NCBI RefSeq assembly: GCF_025165815.1
Contig: NZ_JAFFZE010000014.1
Span: 124,001-188,000, forward strand
Origin: Actinophytocola gossypii
GTDB taxonomy: Bacteria > Actinomycetota > Actinomycetes > Mycobacteriales > Pseudonocardiaceae
Direction of reading: 5' to 3'
Length of the DNA stretch: 64,000 bases
Shown here: positions 51,166-61,716 of the stretch, one piece after another
Layout of the letters: each line of letters starts with the position of its first letter
Position numbering within the stretch: position 1 is the stretch's first letter
Translations under genes and position numbers: made by a program
Notes under the pieces: model-generated
What the model was told of the DNA's origin: nothing
The model's input: the letters and a program-made list of their open reading frames with translations, nothing else
Databases searched by the model: none

Positions 51166-52410
51166 ATGGAACGGACGACGTGCGTGATCGCCGGTGGCGG
51201 TCCGGCGGGGATGGTGCTCGGTCTGCTGCTCGCCCGGGGCGGCGTGGACGTCCAGGTGCTGGAGAAGCACGGCGACTTCCTGCGTGACTTCCGCGGCGAC
51301 ACCGTGCACGCGTCGACGATCCGGCTGCTCGACGAGCTGGGCCTCGGCGAGGAGTTCCGCGCGCTGCCGCAGAGCAGGCTGGAGCGACTGGCCTTCCCCG
51401 ACCCGGAGGGCGGCGTGGCGGTGATCGGCGAGTTCAGCCGGCTGTCACCGCCGTACGACTACGTGGCCATGGTGCCGCAGTGGGACTTCCTCGACCTGCT
51501 GGCCGACGCGGCCAAGGAGGAGCCGACGTTCACGCTGCGGATGAACACCGAGGTGACCGAGCTGGTGCGGGACGGCGACCGGGTCGTCGGCGTGCGGTAC
51601 CGCACCGCGGACGGCGCCGAGGGGGAGATCCGCGCCGGCCTGACCGTGGCGTGCGACGGGCGCGGCTCGATCCTGCGCGACCAGGCCGGCATGCGGGCGC
51701 GCGAGTTCCCGGTGCCGTTCGACGTGTGGTGGTTCCGCCTGCCGCGCACCGAGGAGAGCGGCGAGGTCAGCGGCATCCAGGCACACATCGTGGGCCACGA
51801 GATGATGCTGCTCATCAACCGGGGCGACTACTACCAGGTGGCGTACTTCCTGAAGAAGGGCGAGGACGCGCACCTGCGGGCGGAGGGGGTCGAGCGGTTC
51901 CGCGATCGGGTCGCGAACCTCGCGCCCGAGGTCGCAGACCGCGTTCACACGATCGGGTCAATGGACGAGGTCAAGACCCTGGACGTCCGGCTGAACCGGC
52001 TGCGCCGCTGGCACACCGACGGCCTGCTGCTGATCGGCGACGCGGCACACGCGATGTCCCCGATCGGTGGGGTCGGCATCAACGTCGCGGTCCAGGACGC
52101 GGTCGCGACGGCCGCCCTGCTGGCCGGGCCCCTGCGCGGGCGCCGGGTCAGCGAGTCGGAGCTGGCCAGGGTCCGCCGCCGCCGGTGGCTGCCGACCGCG
52201 GTGACCCAGGGCCTGCAGCGCCTCCTGCAGCGAGTGGTGGTCGGACCGGTGATCTCCGGCCGGCGGACGACGTTCCCGAAGCCGCCGTTGGTGCTGACCC
52301 GCAGGTTCCCCGCCCTGCGCCGGATCCCGGCCTACCTGGTGGCGATCGGCCTGCGGCCGGAGCACGCCCCGGAGTTCTCGCGCCGGGGTGGCGTCGGCAC
52401 TACGCCTTGA
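51166..52410 (+). CDS. FAD-dependent aromatic monooxygenase (PheA/TfdB-like)
   Basis: 414 residues. FAD motif CVIAGGGPAGMVLGLLLARG at about 6-25, the second FAD/NADPH region TVACDGRGS near 165, and GDAAHAMSPIGGVGINVAVQ near 288-307. Group A flavin hydroxylase that uses NAD(P)H and O2 on an aromatic or polyketide substrate. GGAGG is 5 nt before ATG 51166. Its 3' end overlaps the tail of the frameshifted oxidoreductase on the other strand by 11 nt. Confidence 0.9.
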   Translation: MERTTCVIAGGGPAGMVLGLLLARGGVDVQVLEKHGDFLRDFRGDTVHASTIRLLDELGLGEEFRALPQSRLERLAFPDPEGGVAVIGEFSRLSPPYDYVAMVPQWDFLDLLADAAKEEPTFTLRMNTEVTELVRDGDRVVGVRYRTADGAEGEIRAGLTVACDGRGSILRDQAGMRAREFPVPFDVWWFRLPRTEESGEVSGIQAHIVGHEMMLLINRGDYYQVAYFLKKGEDAHLRAEGVERFRDRVANLAPEVADRVHTIGSMDEVKTLDVRLNRLRRWHTDGLLLIGDAAHAMSPIGGVGINVAVQDAVATAALLAGPLRGRRVSESELARVRRRRWLPTAVTQGLQRLLQRVVVGPVISGRRTTFPKPPLVLTRRFPALRRIPAYLVAIGLRPEHAPEFSRRGGVGTTP

Positions 52411-52650
52411 CCTCGTGGAAGGCGGGAACGGCGATCAGGTCGAGCCTCGCACTCCATAGTCGAAGCGACGCTTCGCCGGATGGGACCGCGTGGAGCACGG
52501 GGCCGAAGAACGCCCGTCGGGCTCCATCGGGTGTGGTGATGGCAGGACGGGTGTGCCGATCGCGGCCTCGATGCGGTCGACGCCGTCGTGGTGGGACGCG
52601 CGCAGTGCCTGGTCGTAGTCGGTGGTGGTCCCGGCCTCGACGAGTCGGGC
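52400..52650 (-). pseudogene. C-terminal fragment of a DsbA-type (mycothiol-dependent nitroreductase-like) oxidoreductase, frameshifted
   Basis: One minus frame reads VEAGTTTDYDQALRASHHDG and then DRIEAAIGTPVL. After a frame slip near 52530 the next frame continues TPDGARRAFFGPVLHAVPSG, then LDLIAVPAFHEVKA and TAG at 52402-52400. The order GTPV...AFFGPVL...G.EA...FHE.K is the C-terminal pattern of Rv2466c-like thioredoxin-fold enzymes. The N-terminal half with the CPWC active site is gone, cut off at the ABC-transporter remnant. Confidence 0.7.
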
Positions 52651-52701
52651 GACGCCTACGAGACCACCACCGACGAGCCGATCGCGGTCAGCCATGCCTA
52701 A
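52627..52701 (+). pseudogene. Tail of a DrrA-type ABC ATPase
   Basis: The plus frame ending TAA at 52699-52701 reads GLDESGDAYETTTDEPIAV-SHA, the usual C-terminal tail of DrrA-like ATPases. Its stop overlaps the start of the ABC-2 permease at 52694, as in intact drrAB operons. Everything upstream of about 25 codons has been replaced by the oxidoreductase fragment on the other strand. Confidence 0.5.
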
Positions 52702-53458
52702 GCTCATCCACGACACCGCGACGGTCTTCTCCCGCGAGATAACTCCCGAGCTTCGCTCCCCGGTCAGCATCGTCCTGGCCATGGGACAGCCCCTGCTGTT
52801 CCTCGTCCTGTTCGGCTCGATGCTCGTCGGCACCGGCGCGAGCCTGGGGGATGGCGACGGCGACGTCTGGCAGTGGTTCGTCCCGGGCATCCTCGTGATG
52901 ATGTGCCTCCTGGGGCCGCTGTCCGCCGGCCACAGTCTGCTCAGCGAACTCAACGGCGGGCAGATGGAACGCTTCCTCGTCACCCCTCTCAGCCGTGCCT
53001 CGCTCATCCTCGGACGCACCGGCAAGGACACCGCCACGTTATTCACCCAGGCCATCCTCCTCACCGCCGTCGCCGTACCCCTGGGCATGCGACTCCACCT
53101 GGCCGGCGCGCTGGCCACCGTGGTGCTGCTGATCATCCTGGCCGTCGGACTCAGCGCCCTGTCCTACGTTCTGGCCCTCGCCTCACGACCCAGCGGCACC
53201 CTGTTCTGGATGGTCACCCAGATGCTGGTCTTCCCGCTCATGCTGCTCTCGGGCATCCTGCTCCCGGTCGACGCCGGACCCGGCTGGTTGGGCGCGGTCG
53301 CCGCGGTCAACCCCGTCACCTACATCGTCGACGCCGCCCGTGCCCTGTTCATCGGCGACTTCCTCGACGCCTCCGTGCGCTACGGCCTCATCGCCGCCAC
53401 GGCCATCGCGGTCATCGGGCTGACCCTGTCCACCCGCGCCATGAGACACGGCATCTGA
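52694..53458 (+). CDS. ABC-2 type permease (DrrB-like), orphaned
   Basis: 254 residues with six membrane segments. An N-terminal REITPELRSPVSIVLAMGQP amphipathic helix is followed by helices near 28-46, 55-78, 105-130, 135-160, 170-190 and 225-245. ATVVLLIILAVGLSALSY and FPLMLLSGILLPVDAGPGW are typical of drug or lipid ABC-2 exporters. The partner ATPase is reduced to a tail just upstream, so the permease has no promoter of its own visible and may be non-functional unless it borrows an ATPase. Convergent with sdaA. Confidence 0.87.
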   Translation: MPKLIHDTATVFSREITPELRSPVSIVLAMGQPLLFLVLFGSMLVGTGASLGDGDGDVWQWFVPGILVMMCLLGPLSAGHSLLSELNGGQMERFLVTPLSRASLILGRTGKDTATLFTQAILLTAVAVPLGMRLHLAGALATVVLLIILAVGLSALSYVLALASRPSGTLFWMVTQMLVFPLMLLSGILLPVDAGPGWLGAVAAVNPVTYIVDAARALFIGDFLDASVRYGLIAATAIAVIGLTLSTRAMRHGI

Positions 53459-53464
53459 TCACCA

Positions 53465-54832
53465 CTAGCACTCGATGACGTTGACGGCGAGGCCGCCGCG
53501 CGCGGTCTCCTTGTACTTGACCTTCATGTCCTTGCCGGTCTCGCGCATGGTCTTGATGACCTTGTCCAGGGAGACGACCTGGTTGCCGTCGCCCTGCAGG
53601 GCCATCCGGGCGGCGTTGATCGCCTTCACCGACGCCATCGCGTTGCGCTCGATGCACGGGATCTGCACGAGACCGCCGACCGGGTCGCAGGTCAGGCCCA
53701 GGTTGTGCTCCATGCCGATCTCGGCGGCGTTCTCCACCTGCTCGGGGGTGCCGCCGAGCACCTCGCACAGCGCGCCGGCGGCCATCGAGCAGGCCGAGCC
53801 GACCTCGCCCTGGCAGCCGACCTCGGCACCGGAGATCGACGCGGTCTCCTTGTAGATCACGCCGATCGCGCCCGCGGTGAGCAGGAAGCGCAGCGCGCCC
53901 TCCGGCGTGGCACCCGGCACGAACCGCGCGTAGTAGTGCAGTACCGAGGGGATGATGCCGGCCGCGCCGTTCGTCGGCGCGGTCACCACCCGGCCGCCGG
54001 AGGCGTTCTCCTCGTTGACCGCGAGCGCGAACAGGTTCACCCAGTCCATCACCCGCAGCGGGTCGGTGGAGAACGGGTCGCCGGACAGCCGCTCGTACAT
54101 CTCCTTGGCCCGGCGGCGCACCTTCAGCCCGCCGGGCAGGGTGCCGGGCTGGGAGCAGCCGCGGCGCACGCACTCCTGCATGACGTCCCAGATCCGGGCC
54201 AGGCCGGCGTGCACCTCGGCACGCGGGCGCCAGGCGGTCTCGTTGGCGAGCATGATCTCGCTGACCGCGAGGCCGGTGCGACGGCAGTGTGCCAGCAGCT
54301 CGGCGCCGGTGCGGAACGGGTGGGCGACCTCGGTGTCGTCGACCTTGATCCGGTCGGCGCCCTGGGCCTCCTCGTCGACCACGAAGCCGCCGCCGACCGA
54401 GTAGTACGTTCGCTCCCGCGACCACCCGGTGCCGGTCGCGGCGAAGCGCATGCCGTTGGGGTGGAACGGGAGGCTCTTGCGGCGGTGCAGGACCAGGTCG
54501 TCGTCGGTCGAGAACGGGAGCTCGTGCCGGCCGAGCAGCGCGAGCCGGCGGGTGGCGCGGATGCGGTCGACCCGGTCGGTGACGGTGTCGGTGTCGACGG
54601 TCTCCGGGTCCTCCCCCTCCAGGCCGAGCAGCACGGCACGGTCGCTGCCGTGGCCGTGGCCGGTGGCGCCGAGCGAGCCGAACAGCTCCGCGCGCACCGA
54701 TGTGACCGAGTCGAGCAGCCCGTCGGCGTCCAGGCCGGTGACGAACGTGCGTGCCGCCCGCATCGGGCCGACGGTGTGCGAGCTGGACGGGCCGATGCCG
54801 ATGCTGAACAGGTCGAAGACGCTGATCGTCAC
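53465..54832 (-). CDS. sdaA: L-serine ammonia-lyase, iron-sulfur dependent
   Basis: 455 residues, single-chain type. Converts L-serine to pyruvate and ammonia with a [4Fe-4S] cluster. N-terminal beta domain ([20 protein letters not shown]) and C-terminal alpha domain with cluster Cys in [15 protein letters not shown] and [21 protein letters not shown] 54832 with GGGAG 5 nt upstream overlaps the soxG stop by 4 nt (GTGA). Last gene of the sarcosine operon; it drains serine formed from glycine and methylene-tetrahydrofolate. Confidence 0.96.
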   Translation of the reverse strand: MTISVFDLFSIGIGPSSSHTVGPMRAARTFVTGLDADGLLDSVTSVRAELFGSLGATGHGHGSDRAVLLGLEGEDPETVDTDTVTDRVDRIRATRRLALLGRHELPFSTDDDLVLHRRKSLPFHPNGMRFAATGTGWSRERTYYSVGGGFVVDEEAQGADRIKVDDTEVAHPFRTGAELLAHCRRTGLAVSEIMLANETAWRPRAEVHAGLARIWDVMQECVRRGCSQPGTLPGGLKVRRRAKEMYERLSGDPFSTDPLRVMDWVNLFALAVNEENASGGRVVTAPTNGAAGIIPSVLHYYARFVPGATPEGALRFLLTAGAIGVIYKETASISGAEVGCQGEVGSACSMAAGALCEVLGGTPEQVENAAEIGMEHNLGLTCDPVGGLVQIPCIERNAMASVKAINAARMALQGDGNQVVSLDKVIKTMRETGKDMKVKYKETARGGLAVNVIEC

Positions 54833-55350
54833 CAGAACTCCCTCGTCGCGTCGGCCAGCCATTCGGCCAGGTACGGGGCGAACGACCCTCGTACCAGCAC
54901 ATGGTAGGTCGGGTCGGCGTCCACCTGCCGCAGGACCACCTGTGCCCTGGCCAGCAGGGTCTGCGCGCAGTGACCCGGCCCGAACACGCTGGGGTGCAGG
55001 TCGAGCGGGCAGCCCTTGGCGAGCGTGTCGCGGGCGTGCGGGCCGGAGACGGCCAGCGTGGTGCGGTTCGCCGAGACGTCCACGACGGAGCCGTGCGTGT
55101 CGCCGAGGGCCTGGTGCAGCAGGGTTTCGATCGCGGGCGCGTCACCGGGCGGGCCGACGACGAGCCATTCGTCGGGTCCGAGCCACAACACGTCGCGGCC
55201 GTCGAGCGTGCCGACGCGGTTCGGGCCGGGCAGCGGGTGCGGGAAGGTCCCCACGCGCAGGTTGACCATGGCGAGGAACGGCAGTTCGCGGACGAACGGC
55301 GCGGTGAAGGTCACACCGGCGAGTGGGCTGCGCATGAGGTCATCCGTCAC
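54829..55350 (-). CDS. soxG: Sarcosine oxidase gamma subunit
   Basis: 173 residues. Small GcvT-like subunit of heterotetrameric sarcosine oxidase. [37 protein letters not shown] and [20 protein letters not shown] are family signatures. GTG 55350 has an AGGGA site 7 nt upstream; it overlaps soxA by 11 nt. Confidence 0.94.
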   Translation of the reverse strand: MTDDLMRSPLAGVTFTAPFVRELPFLAMVNLRVGTFPHPLPGPNRVGTLDGRDVLWLGPDEWLVVGPPGDAPAIETLLHQALGDTHGSVVDVSANRTTLAVSGPHARDTLAKGCPLDLHPSVFGPGHCAQTLLARAQVVLRQVDADPTYHVLVRGSFAPYLAEWLADATREFW

Positions 55351-57946
55351 GGCGGGTTCCCTCCGGGTCGTAGAACACTGGCTCGGTCACGATCGCGGCG
55401 ATCGTGCGGTCGGCCAGCGGGGCGTGCACGACCTGGCCGAGGCGGTCGCGGCCGGAGCGGAGCAGGGCGAGCGCGAACGTGCGGCCGAGCGCGGCGGACC
55501 GGTAGCTGGAGGTGACGTGGCCGAGCATCGGCACCGGCGGGTCGAGCGGGGTGTCGGGGGCGACCAGCTGCGCGCCCTCCGGCAGCAGGTCGTCCGGGTC
55601 GACGGGCAGCAGGCCGACGAGCTGTTTGCGGTCCGGGCGGGCGGTGTCGGGGCGGCGCAGCGAGCGTTTGCCGACGAACGACTTGCGCTTGGACACGATC
55701 CAGTCCATGCCCAGGTCCAGCGGGGTGACCGTGCCGTCGGTGTCCTGGCCGACGATCGGGTAGCCCTTCTCGGCGCGCAGCACGTGCATGGTCTCGGTGC
55801 CGTACGGGGTGATGCCGAACTCCTCCCCCGCCGCCATGACCGCCTCCCACACGGCGAGGCCGTGCCAACCGGCGACGTTGACCTCGTAGGCCAGCTCGCC
55901 GGAGAAGCTGATCCGCGCGACCCTGGCCGGCACCCCGTGCACGGTCGTGTCCACGAACGCCATGAACTTCGGCGGCAGGTCGGCGGCCAGCGCGCCGACC
56001 ACCCGGCCGGACAGCGGCCCGACGACGGCGATCGTGGCCCACTGCTCGGTGACCGACGTGCAGTGCACCCGCAGGTCGGGCCACTCGGTCTGCAGCCACT
56101 CCTCGAAGTGGTCGAGCACGGCGGCCGCGTTGCCGGTGGTGGTCGTGGCGAGGTAGCGGTCCTCGGCGAGGCGCAGCACGACGCCGTCGTCGAACACCAT
56201 GCCGTCGGCGGTGCACATCATGCCGTAGCGGGCGGTGCCGACCGGGAGCTTCGCGAACGCGTTGGTGTACATGCGGTTCAGGAACTCGCCCGCGTCCGGG
56301 CCGACCAGCTCGATCTTGCCGAGCGTGGACGCGTCCTGGACGCCGACGCCCTCGCGGGCGGCCCGGCACTCGCGCAGCACGGCCTCGGTCATGGTCTCGC
56401 CGGGCAGCGGGTAGTACCAGGGGCGCCGCCACTGGCCGACGTTCTCGAACTCCGCGCCGCGGGCGACGTGCCAGGCGTGGATGGGGGTGACCCGCGCCGG
56501 GTCGAGCAGTGCGCCGCGGTCGCGGCCGGCGAGCAGGGCGAACGGGACCGGCGTGTACGGCGGGCGGTACGTGGTCGGGCCGGGGGTACCGGCGCCGAGC
56601 GCCTCCGCGATGACGCCGAGGGTGTTCACACCGGCGGTCTTGCCCTGGTCGTGCGCGGTGCCGATGGTCGTGTAGCGCTTGACGTGCTCGGCCGAGCGCA
56701 TCCCGGCGCCGGTGGCCCGGAGGACGTCGGCGACCGTGGCGTCGCGTTGCTGGTCGACGAAGTGGGTGTCCCACGAGCCGTCGGCGGCCGGGATCGTCCA
56801 CAGCGGGTGGACGGGGTCCAGCTCGCCGTTCGCGGAGCCGACGGACACGTGGGCCTGCCGGGCGACGTCCGGCACGAACGCGGCCGTCGCGTCGTCGTAG
56901 CGCAGGGTGCCGCCGGCCTGGCTGTGCAGGTGCACCACCGGGTTCCAGCCGCCGGACACGGCGACCAGGTCGCAGTCGGCGGTCTCGGAGCCGAGCGACA
57001 CCGACGTGACCCACGGCGAGCCCGTCGTGCCGGTGACCGTGGTCCCGGCCCGCACCTCGCCGCCGGCGGAGCGGACCAGGGCGGCGAGCGCTGACTCCTC
57101 GTCCCGGACGTCCGCGACCAGCACCTCCGCGCCGGACTCCAGCAGGTCGAGCGCGGTCGCGTAGGCGCTGTCGTTGTTCGTGCACACGACGGCGCGCCGG
57201 CCGGGGCGGACCGCGTACCGGTTCAGGTACGTGCGGACCGCGCCGGCGAGCATGACGCCGGGCCGGTCGTTGCCGGCGAACACCAGCGGCCGTTCGTGCG
57301 CGCCGGTCGCGAGCACGACCCGGCCGGCGCGTACGTGCCACAGCCGGCCGCCGCCGGGCCGGCGCTGCGCGATGGACAGGTAGTTGTGGTCGTAGTAGCC
57401 GAACACCGTGGCGCGGGTGAGGACCCTGGTCTCCGGGAACGACGCCAGCTCGGCGACGACGGTGTCCAGCCACTCCCAGGTGTCCGGGGTGGACAGCAGG
57501 GAGCCGCCGAGCTCGGGCTGCTCGTCGGCCAGGAACACCCGCGCGCCAGAGCGCCCGGCCTCGACCGCCGCCGCGAGCCCGGCGCGCCCGCCGCCGACGA
57601 CCAGCACGTCGCAGTGGGCGTAGGTCTTGTCGAAGTAGCCGTCGTTCGGGGTGGCCAGGCGGCCACGGCCGGACAGGGTGGTCGCCTCGATGCCGTCGGT
57701 CAGCTCGACCGTGGTGGCCGGGAGCATCGGCTCGGGACCGACCTGTACCAGGGCGTTGGGTTCCTCGACCCCGGCGGCGACGATCCCGCGTGGCCGGCCC
57801 AGGTGGATACTCGGACCGGCGAGGACGTTGTTGGCGAGCATGGCGGACGCCAGCGTGTCGCCGCGGTACCCCGTGTGGGTGACACCGTCCACGGTGAACG
57901 TCAGGGGCGTGGTGCGGTCGATCCGACCGCCGGACGGCAGCCTCAC
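55340..57946 (-). CDS. soxA: Sarcosine oxidase alpha subunit
   Basis: 868 residues, about 100 shorter than corynebacterial SoxA (about 965). N-terminal ferredoxin-like domain ([20 protein letters not shown]), then a Rossmann NAD-binding domain with [20 protein letters not shown] near 138 and [20 protein letters not shown]. The C-terminal GcvT-like domain (about 490-860) binds tetrahydrofolate and converts the iminium product to methylene-tetrahydrofolate. GTG 57946 overlaps the soxD stop (GTGA). Works with SoxB, SoxD and SoxG to oxidise sarcosine to glycine, hydrogen peroxide and a C1 unit. Confidence 0.95.
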   Translation of the reverse strand: MRLPSGGRIDRTTPLTFTVDGVTHTGYRGDTLASAMLANNVLAGPSIHLGRPRGIVAAGVEEPNALVQVGPEPMLPATTVELTDGIEATTLSGRGRLATPNDGYFDKTYAHCDVLVVGGGRAGLAAAVEAGRSGARVFLADEQPELGGSLLSTPDTWEWLDTVVAELASFPETRVLTRATVFGYYDHNYLSIAQRRPGGGRLWHVRAGRVVLATGAHERPLVFAGNDRPGVMLAGAVRTYLNRYAVRPGRRAVVCTNNDSAYATALDLLESGAEVLVADVRDEESALAALVRSAGGEVRAGTTVTGTTGSPWVTSVSLGSETADCDLVAVSGGWNPVVHLHSQAGGTLRYDDATAAFVPDVARQAHVSVGSANGELDPVHPLWTIPAADGSWDTHFVDQQRDATVADVLRATGAGMRSAEHVKRYTTIGTAHDQGKTAGVNTLGVIAEALGAGTPGPTTYRPPYTPVPFALLAGRDRGALLDPARVTPIHAWHVARGAEFENVGQWRRPWYYPLPGETMTEAVLRECRAAREGVGVQDASTLGKIELVGPDAGEFLNRMYTNAFAKLPVGTARYGMMCTADGMVFDDGVVLRLAEDRYLATTTTGNAAAVLDHFEEWLQTEWPDLRVHCTSVTEQWATIAVVGPLSGRVVGALAADLPPKFMAFVDTTVHGVPARVARISFSGELAYEVNVAGWHGLAVWEAVMAAGEEFGITPYGTETMHVLRAEKGYPIVGQDTDGTVTPLDLGMDWIVSKRKSFVGKRSLRRPDTARPDRKQLVGLLPVDPDDLLPEGAQLVAPDTPLDPPVPMLGHVTSSYRSAALGRTFALALLRSGRDRLGQVVHAPLADRTIAAIVTEPVFYDPEGTRRDG

Positions 57947-58191
57947 GACTCCTCCCGGAACTCGTGGGTCACGGTGTTCCGCACGGCGCGGAACCATCGC
58001 CGGCACCCGGCCGTGTGCACCCACCGCTCGGCGAACGGGCCGCGCGGGTTGTCCCGGACGAACACGTACTCACCCCATTCGGCGTCGGACAGCGCGTCCG
58101 GGTCGGGCGGGTAGACCACGTCGGCGGCCCCGCCGTAGGAGAACTCGACCTCGTTCCTCGGCCCGCACCAGGGGCAGCGGATGAGCAGCAC
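57943..58191 (-). CDS. soxD: Sarcosine oxidase delta subunit
   Basis: 82 residues. Zinc-binding small subunit: N-terminal [20 protein letters not shown] gives two Cys ligands, and HTAGCRRWF the remaining His and Cys. [14 protein letters not shown] is characteristic. 13 nt after soxB and overlapping soxA. Confidence 0.95.
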   Translation of the reverse strand: MLLIRCPWCGPRNEVEFSYGGAADVVYPPDPDALSDAEWGEYVFVRDNPRGPFAERWVHTAGCRRWFRAVRNTVTHEFREES

Positions 58192-58204
58192 AGGGAACCC
58201 CCGT

Positions 58205-59407
58205 TCAGTGCGCGACGGCCGCGGCGCCGTGCTCGTCGACCAGCGCGCCGGTGGTGAAGCGGTCCAAACCGAACGGTCTGTTCAGGGCGTGCGGCTCGCC
58301 GTGCGCGATCGTGTGCGCGTACACCCAGCCGGACGCCGGGGTGGCCTTGAACCCGCCGGTGCCCCAGCCGCAGTTGACGTAGAGCCCGGGCACCGGGGTC
58401 GGTCCCACGATCGGCGAGGCGTCCGGGGAGGTGTCCACGATCCCCGCCCAGGTGCGCAGGACGTGCGCGTGCCCGAAGACCGGGAACAGCTCGAGCGCCG
58501 CCGCCAGCTGGTGCTCGACGACGTGCACCGAGCCGCGTTGGGCGTAGGAGTTGAACGGGTCGATGCCCGCGCCGAGCACCAGCTCGCCCTTGTGCGCCTG
58601 GCTGACGTAGACGTGCACGTGGTTGGACATGACCACGCACGGGTGCACCGGCTCCAGCAGCTCCGAGACCATCGCCTGCAGCGGGTGGCTCTGGATCGGC
58701 AGGCGCAGGCCGGCCAGCGACGCCAGCACCGACGAGTGCCCGGCCGACGCGAGCGCCACCGCGCCCGCCCGGATCGGCCCGCGGTTGGTGTCGACCCCGA
58801 CGACCCGGCCGCCGCTGCGGACGAAGCCGGTGACCTCGCAGCCCTGCACGAGGTCGACCCCGAGCCGGTCAGCGGCCCGCGCGTACGCCCACGCCACGTG
58901 GTCGTGCTTGGCGATCCCGCCGCGCGGCTGCAGGGTGGCGCCGAGCACCGGGTACCGCACGTCCGGCGAGATGTCCACGATCGGGCAGAATTCCTTCACC
59001 TGATCGGGGGTCAACCACTCGGCGTCAACCCCGTTGAGCCGGTTCGCGTTGACCCGCCGCACGCCCTCGCGCACGTCGCCGAGCGTGTGCGCCAGGTTGA
59101 GCACGCCCCGCTGGCTGAACAGGATGTCGTAGTCGAGCTCGTCGGACAGGCCCTCCCAGAGCTTCATGGCGTGCTCGTAGATGGCCGCGCTCTCGTCCAT
59201 GAGGTAGTTGGAGCGGATGATCGTGGTGTTGCGGGCCATGTTCCCGCCGGCGAGCCACCCCTTCTCCAGCACCGCGACGTTGGTGATGCCGTGCTCGCGC
59301 GCCAGGTAGTACGCGGTGGCCAGCCCGTGCCCGCCGCCCCCGACGATGACCACGTCGTAGGACCATTTCAGGCACGGATTACGCCACAGCCGGTCCGGGT
59401 GCGTCAT
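58205..59407 (-). CDS. soxB: Sarcosine oxidase beta subunit
   Basis: 400 residues. Catalytic flavoprotein of the heterotetramer. FAD motif [20 protein letters not shown] at about 18-37. [17 protein letters not shown] at about 174 is the region that covalently holds FMN in this family. C-terminal [19 protein letters not shown] completes the active site. ATG 59407 overlaps the stop region of the methyltransferase gene, so oxidase and methyltransferase are coupled. Confidence 0.96.
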   Translation of the reverse strand: MTHPDRLWRNPCLKWSYDVVIVGGGGHGLATAYYLAREHGITNVAVLEKGWLAGGNMARNTTIIRSNYLMDESAAIYEHAMKLWEGLSDELDYDILFSQRGVLNLAHTLGDVREGVRRVNANRLNGVDAEWLTPDQVKEFCPIVDISPDVRYPVLGATLQPRGGIAKHDHVAWAYARAADRLGVDLVQGCEVTGFVRSGGRVVGVDTNRGPIRAGAVALASAGHSSVLASLAGLRLPIQSHPLQAMVSELLEPVHPCVVMSNHVHVYVSQAHKGELVLGAGIDPFNSYAQRGSVHVVEHQLAAALELFPVFGHAHVLRTWAGIVDTSPDASPIVGPTPVPGLYVNCGWGTGGFKATPASGWVYAHTIAHGEPHALNRPFGLDRFTTGALVDEHGAAAVAH

Positions 59408-60846
59408 CAGTCCCCCAGTTCGCGACGGCGGCGGGTGACGTACTCGGCCAGCTCCTCACGGATGGCGTCGTCGAGCGGGGGCTGTTCGTACTCCTCGAGC
59501 TTGGTCCGTGCGATCTCGCCCGCGCGGGTGGCGGCGTCGCGGGCGCCGTCGCGGGTCCAGCGCTCGTAGTTGTCCGAACTGGACAGGAACGGGCGGTAGA
59601 AGCAGGTGCGGAAGCGTTCCAGGGTGTGCGCGGCGCCGAGGAAGTGCCCGCCGTGCCCGACCTCGGTGTGCGCGTCGAACGCCAGCGACTCCTCGGTGAC
59701 CTCCAGCGGTCGGAACTCCTGCTGGAGCATCTCCAGCACCTGCACGTCGATGACGAACTTCTCGTACGAGGCCACCAGCCCGCCTTCGAGCCAGCCCGCG
59801 CTGTGCATCACCCAGTTGATACCGGCCAGGAACGCCGGCAGCATCGTCATCAGGCCCTCGTAGGCGGCCTGCGCGTCCGGGGTCTGGCTGGACGTCAACC
59901 CACCGCCGGACCGCACCGGCAGGCCGAACCGGCGCGCGATCTGCCCGGTGGCGAGCAGCCCGACCGCCGACTCCGGGGTGCCGAAGCACGGCGACCCGGA
60001 CCGCATGTCGATGTTGGACAGGAACGATCCGAAGACCACCGGCGCGCCGGGGCGGATCAGCTGGGACAGCGCGATCCCGGTCAGCGCCTCGGCCATCTGC
60101 TGGGCCAGCGCGGCCGGGATCGACACCGGCGACATCGCGCCCATCAGCAGGAACGGGGTCAGCACCACCGGCTGGTTCGCGCCGCTGTACTCGAACTGCG
60201 CCTCCAGCATCCGGTCGTCCCAGCGCAGCGGCGAGTTGCAGTTGATGAGCGAGATCGTCGCCGGGGTCCGCTCGATCGCCTCCCGGCCGCCGAAGAGGAT
60301 CTCGGTCATCCGGATGGTGTCGGCCGCGTTCACCGCCGAGACGACGTTGCCCATGTAGAACTTGTCGGTCAGGGTCTGCAGCGCGTAGGTCATGTCCAGG
60401 TGCCGGGAGTCCAGCGGAGCGTCGTTCGGCTCGCACATCACGCCGCCGGCGGTGTCCAGCGCGGAGAAGCTCTGGGCCAGCCGGGCGAAGTTCTCGAAGT
60501 CGGCCATCGACCCGTCCCGGCGCGCCTCGCCCTCGCGCACGAACGGCGGCCCGTACACGCCGCCGAAGACCATGTGGTCACCGCCGATGTGGACGTTGTT
60601 GGCGGGGTTGCGGGCCTGCACGCCGAACTCGCGGGGCGCCTTCGCCACCTGAGCCAGCAGGAAGTCCGGGTCGAAGCGGACGTTGTTGTCCTCGACCTTC
60701 TGCCCCGCGGCGCGGAACAGCTCCAGCGCACGGTCCGACATGAACTCGACGCCGATCTCCGAGACGATCCGGCGCCAGCCGGAGTCGAGCACCTCCATCG
60801 CCTCGCCGGACAGGATTTCGTAGTGCGGCAACTGGTTCCGGAACAT
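59407..60846 (-). CDS. Non-pyrrolysine MttB-family corrinoid methyltransferase
   Basis: 479 residues. Trimethylamine-methyltransferase fold that moves a methyl group from a quaternary or tertiary amine to the Co(I) corrinoid protein. [35 protein letters not shown] and [20 protein letters not shown] are family motifs. No amber codon interrupts the frame, so this is an MtgB-like member, for which known substrates are glycine betaine, proline betaine or carnitine, not trimethylamine. ATG 60846 has AAGGGAG 4 nt upstream; an upstream in-frame ATG at 60909 overlaps the operator and is less likely. Heads the operon with soxBDAG and sdaA. Confidence 0.9.
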   Translation of the reverse strand: MFRNQLPHYEILSGEAMEVLDSGWRRIVSEIGVEFMSDRALELFRAAGQKVEDNNVRFDPDFLLAQVAKAPREFGVQARNPANNVHIGGDHMVFGGVYGPPFVREGEARRDGSMADFENFARLAQSFSALDTAGGVMCEPNDAPLDSRHLDMTYALQTLTDKFYMGNVVSAVNAADTIRMTEILFGGREAIERTPATISLINCNSPLRWDDRMLEAQFEYSGANQPVVLTPFLLMGAMSPVSIPAALAQQMAEALTGIALSQLIRPGAPVVFGSFLSNIDMRSGSPCFGTPESAVGLLATGQIARRFGLPVRSGGGLTSSQTPDAQAAYEGLMTMLPAFLAGINWVMHSAGWLEGGLVASYEKFVIDVQVLEMLQQEFRPLEVTEESLAFDAHTEVGHGGHFLGAAHTLERFRTCFYRPFLSSSDNYERWTRDGARDAATRAGEIARTKLEEYEQPPLDDAIREELAEYVTRRRRELGD

Positions 60847-60855
60847 CGCTCTCCC

Positions 60856-60919
60856 TTGACGTTCGGGCTCGTCGAATCTTACGCTCGTGTTATGGAACTT
60901 CGGTTCCACAACATGGAAC
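60856..60919. promoter_or_regulatory. Divergent promoter region with IclR operator
   Basis: The perfect inverted repeat TGGAACTTCGGTTCCA (60893-60908) plus a third half-site TGGAAC (60914-60919) lies between mttB-like and iclR. Rightward -35 TTGACG (60856-60861) and -10 TACGCT (60880-60885) place the operator at the transcription start. Leftward -10 TAAGAT (60881-60876) places the operator over the -35 region. Confidence 0.72.
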
Positions 60920-60942
60920 TCTCACTCGATCGAGGAGGTTCG

Positions 60943-61707
60943 GTGACCCCTCCGGCGGGGAGTCAGGCAGTGGACAGGGCAGCGGCTCTGCTCGCCCTCA
61001 TCGTCGAGTCCGGCGAGCGCACGTTCACCTCATTGGTGGACGAGGTCGGTCTCGCCAAGTCGACGACGTCGCGGCTGTTGCACGCTCTCGAGCGCAACCG
61101 CCTGGTGCGCCGCGACCGCGCCGGCCTGTTCCGCCCCGGACCGCTCTTCGCCGTCTACGCCGCCCAGCACGACACCACCCAGGACCTGCTCGAGCTGGCC
61201 CAGCCGGTTCTCGACGAGCTCAGCGAGCACACCGGCGAGACGGTGAACCTCGCCGTGCCGCGCGGGGCCGAGGTCGTGCAGGTCGCCCAGGTCGACTCCG
61301 CCTACCTGCTCGGCGCGACCAACTGGCTCGACGTCTCGGTGCCGCCGCACTGCTCCGCGCTGGGCAAGGTCTTCTACGCCTACCGCGCGCTGCCGATGCC
61401 GGACGGCGACCTGCCCGAGTCGCCGGTCGGCCGCACACCGACCATCCGGCAGCTCAAGGACGACCTCGCCGAGGTGTCCCGGCGCGGCTGGGCGCTGACC
61501 TGGGAGGAACTCGAGGAGGGGCTGGTGGCCGTCGCCGCCCCCGTGCACACCCGGGACGACTCGGTGGTCGCCGCGGTCTCGGTTTCCGGGCCGACCACGC
61601 GGATATCCAAGGCGGACGCGGCACGCATCGGGTCCCGCCTGGTCGACAGCACCCGGTCGCTGTCCGTACGGCTCGGCTACCGGCCGAGACGAGCCACACA
61701 GAAATGA
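60943..61707 (+). CDS. IclR-family regulator of the methyl-corrinoid/sox locus
   Basis: 254 residues. Winged helix at about 10-70 (FTSLVDEVGLAKSTTSRLLH), effector domain about 85-245 (ETVNLAVPRGAEVVQVAQVD, then [20 protein letters not shown]). GTG 60943 is chosen because GAGGAGG stands 4 nt upstream; the upstream ATG codons lie within the operator. It probably controls both divergent operons through the TGGAAC repeats and senses the amine substrate. Confidence 0.9.
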   Translation: MTPPAGSQAVDRAAALLALIVESGERTFTSLVDEVGLAKSTTSRLLHALERNRLVRRDRAGLFRPGPLFAVYAAQHDTTQDLLELAQPVLDELSEHTGETVNLAVPRGAEVVQVAQVDSAYLLGATNWLDVSVPPHCSALGKVFYAYRALPMPDGDLPESPVGRTPTIRQLKDDLAEVSRRGWALTWEELEEGLVAVAAPVHTRDDSVVAAVSVSGPTTRISKADAARIGSRLVDSTRSLSVRLGYRPRRATQK

Positions 61708-61716
61708 GGCGGAACA

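Noticed and set aside
59407-60846. Pyrrolysine-containing trimethylamine methyltransferase
   Set aside because: The frame has no in-frame amber codon and no pyl genes are present, so it is a non-Pyl MttB homologue.
60847-60942. Cobalamin or glycine riboswitch ahead of the corrinoid or sox operons
   Set aside because: The gap is under 100 nt and is filled by promoter and operator elements; no B12-box or glycine aptamer core is visible.
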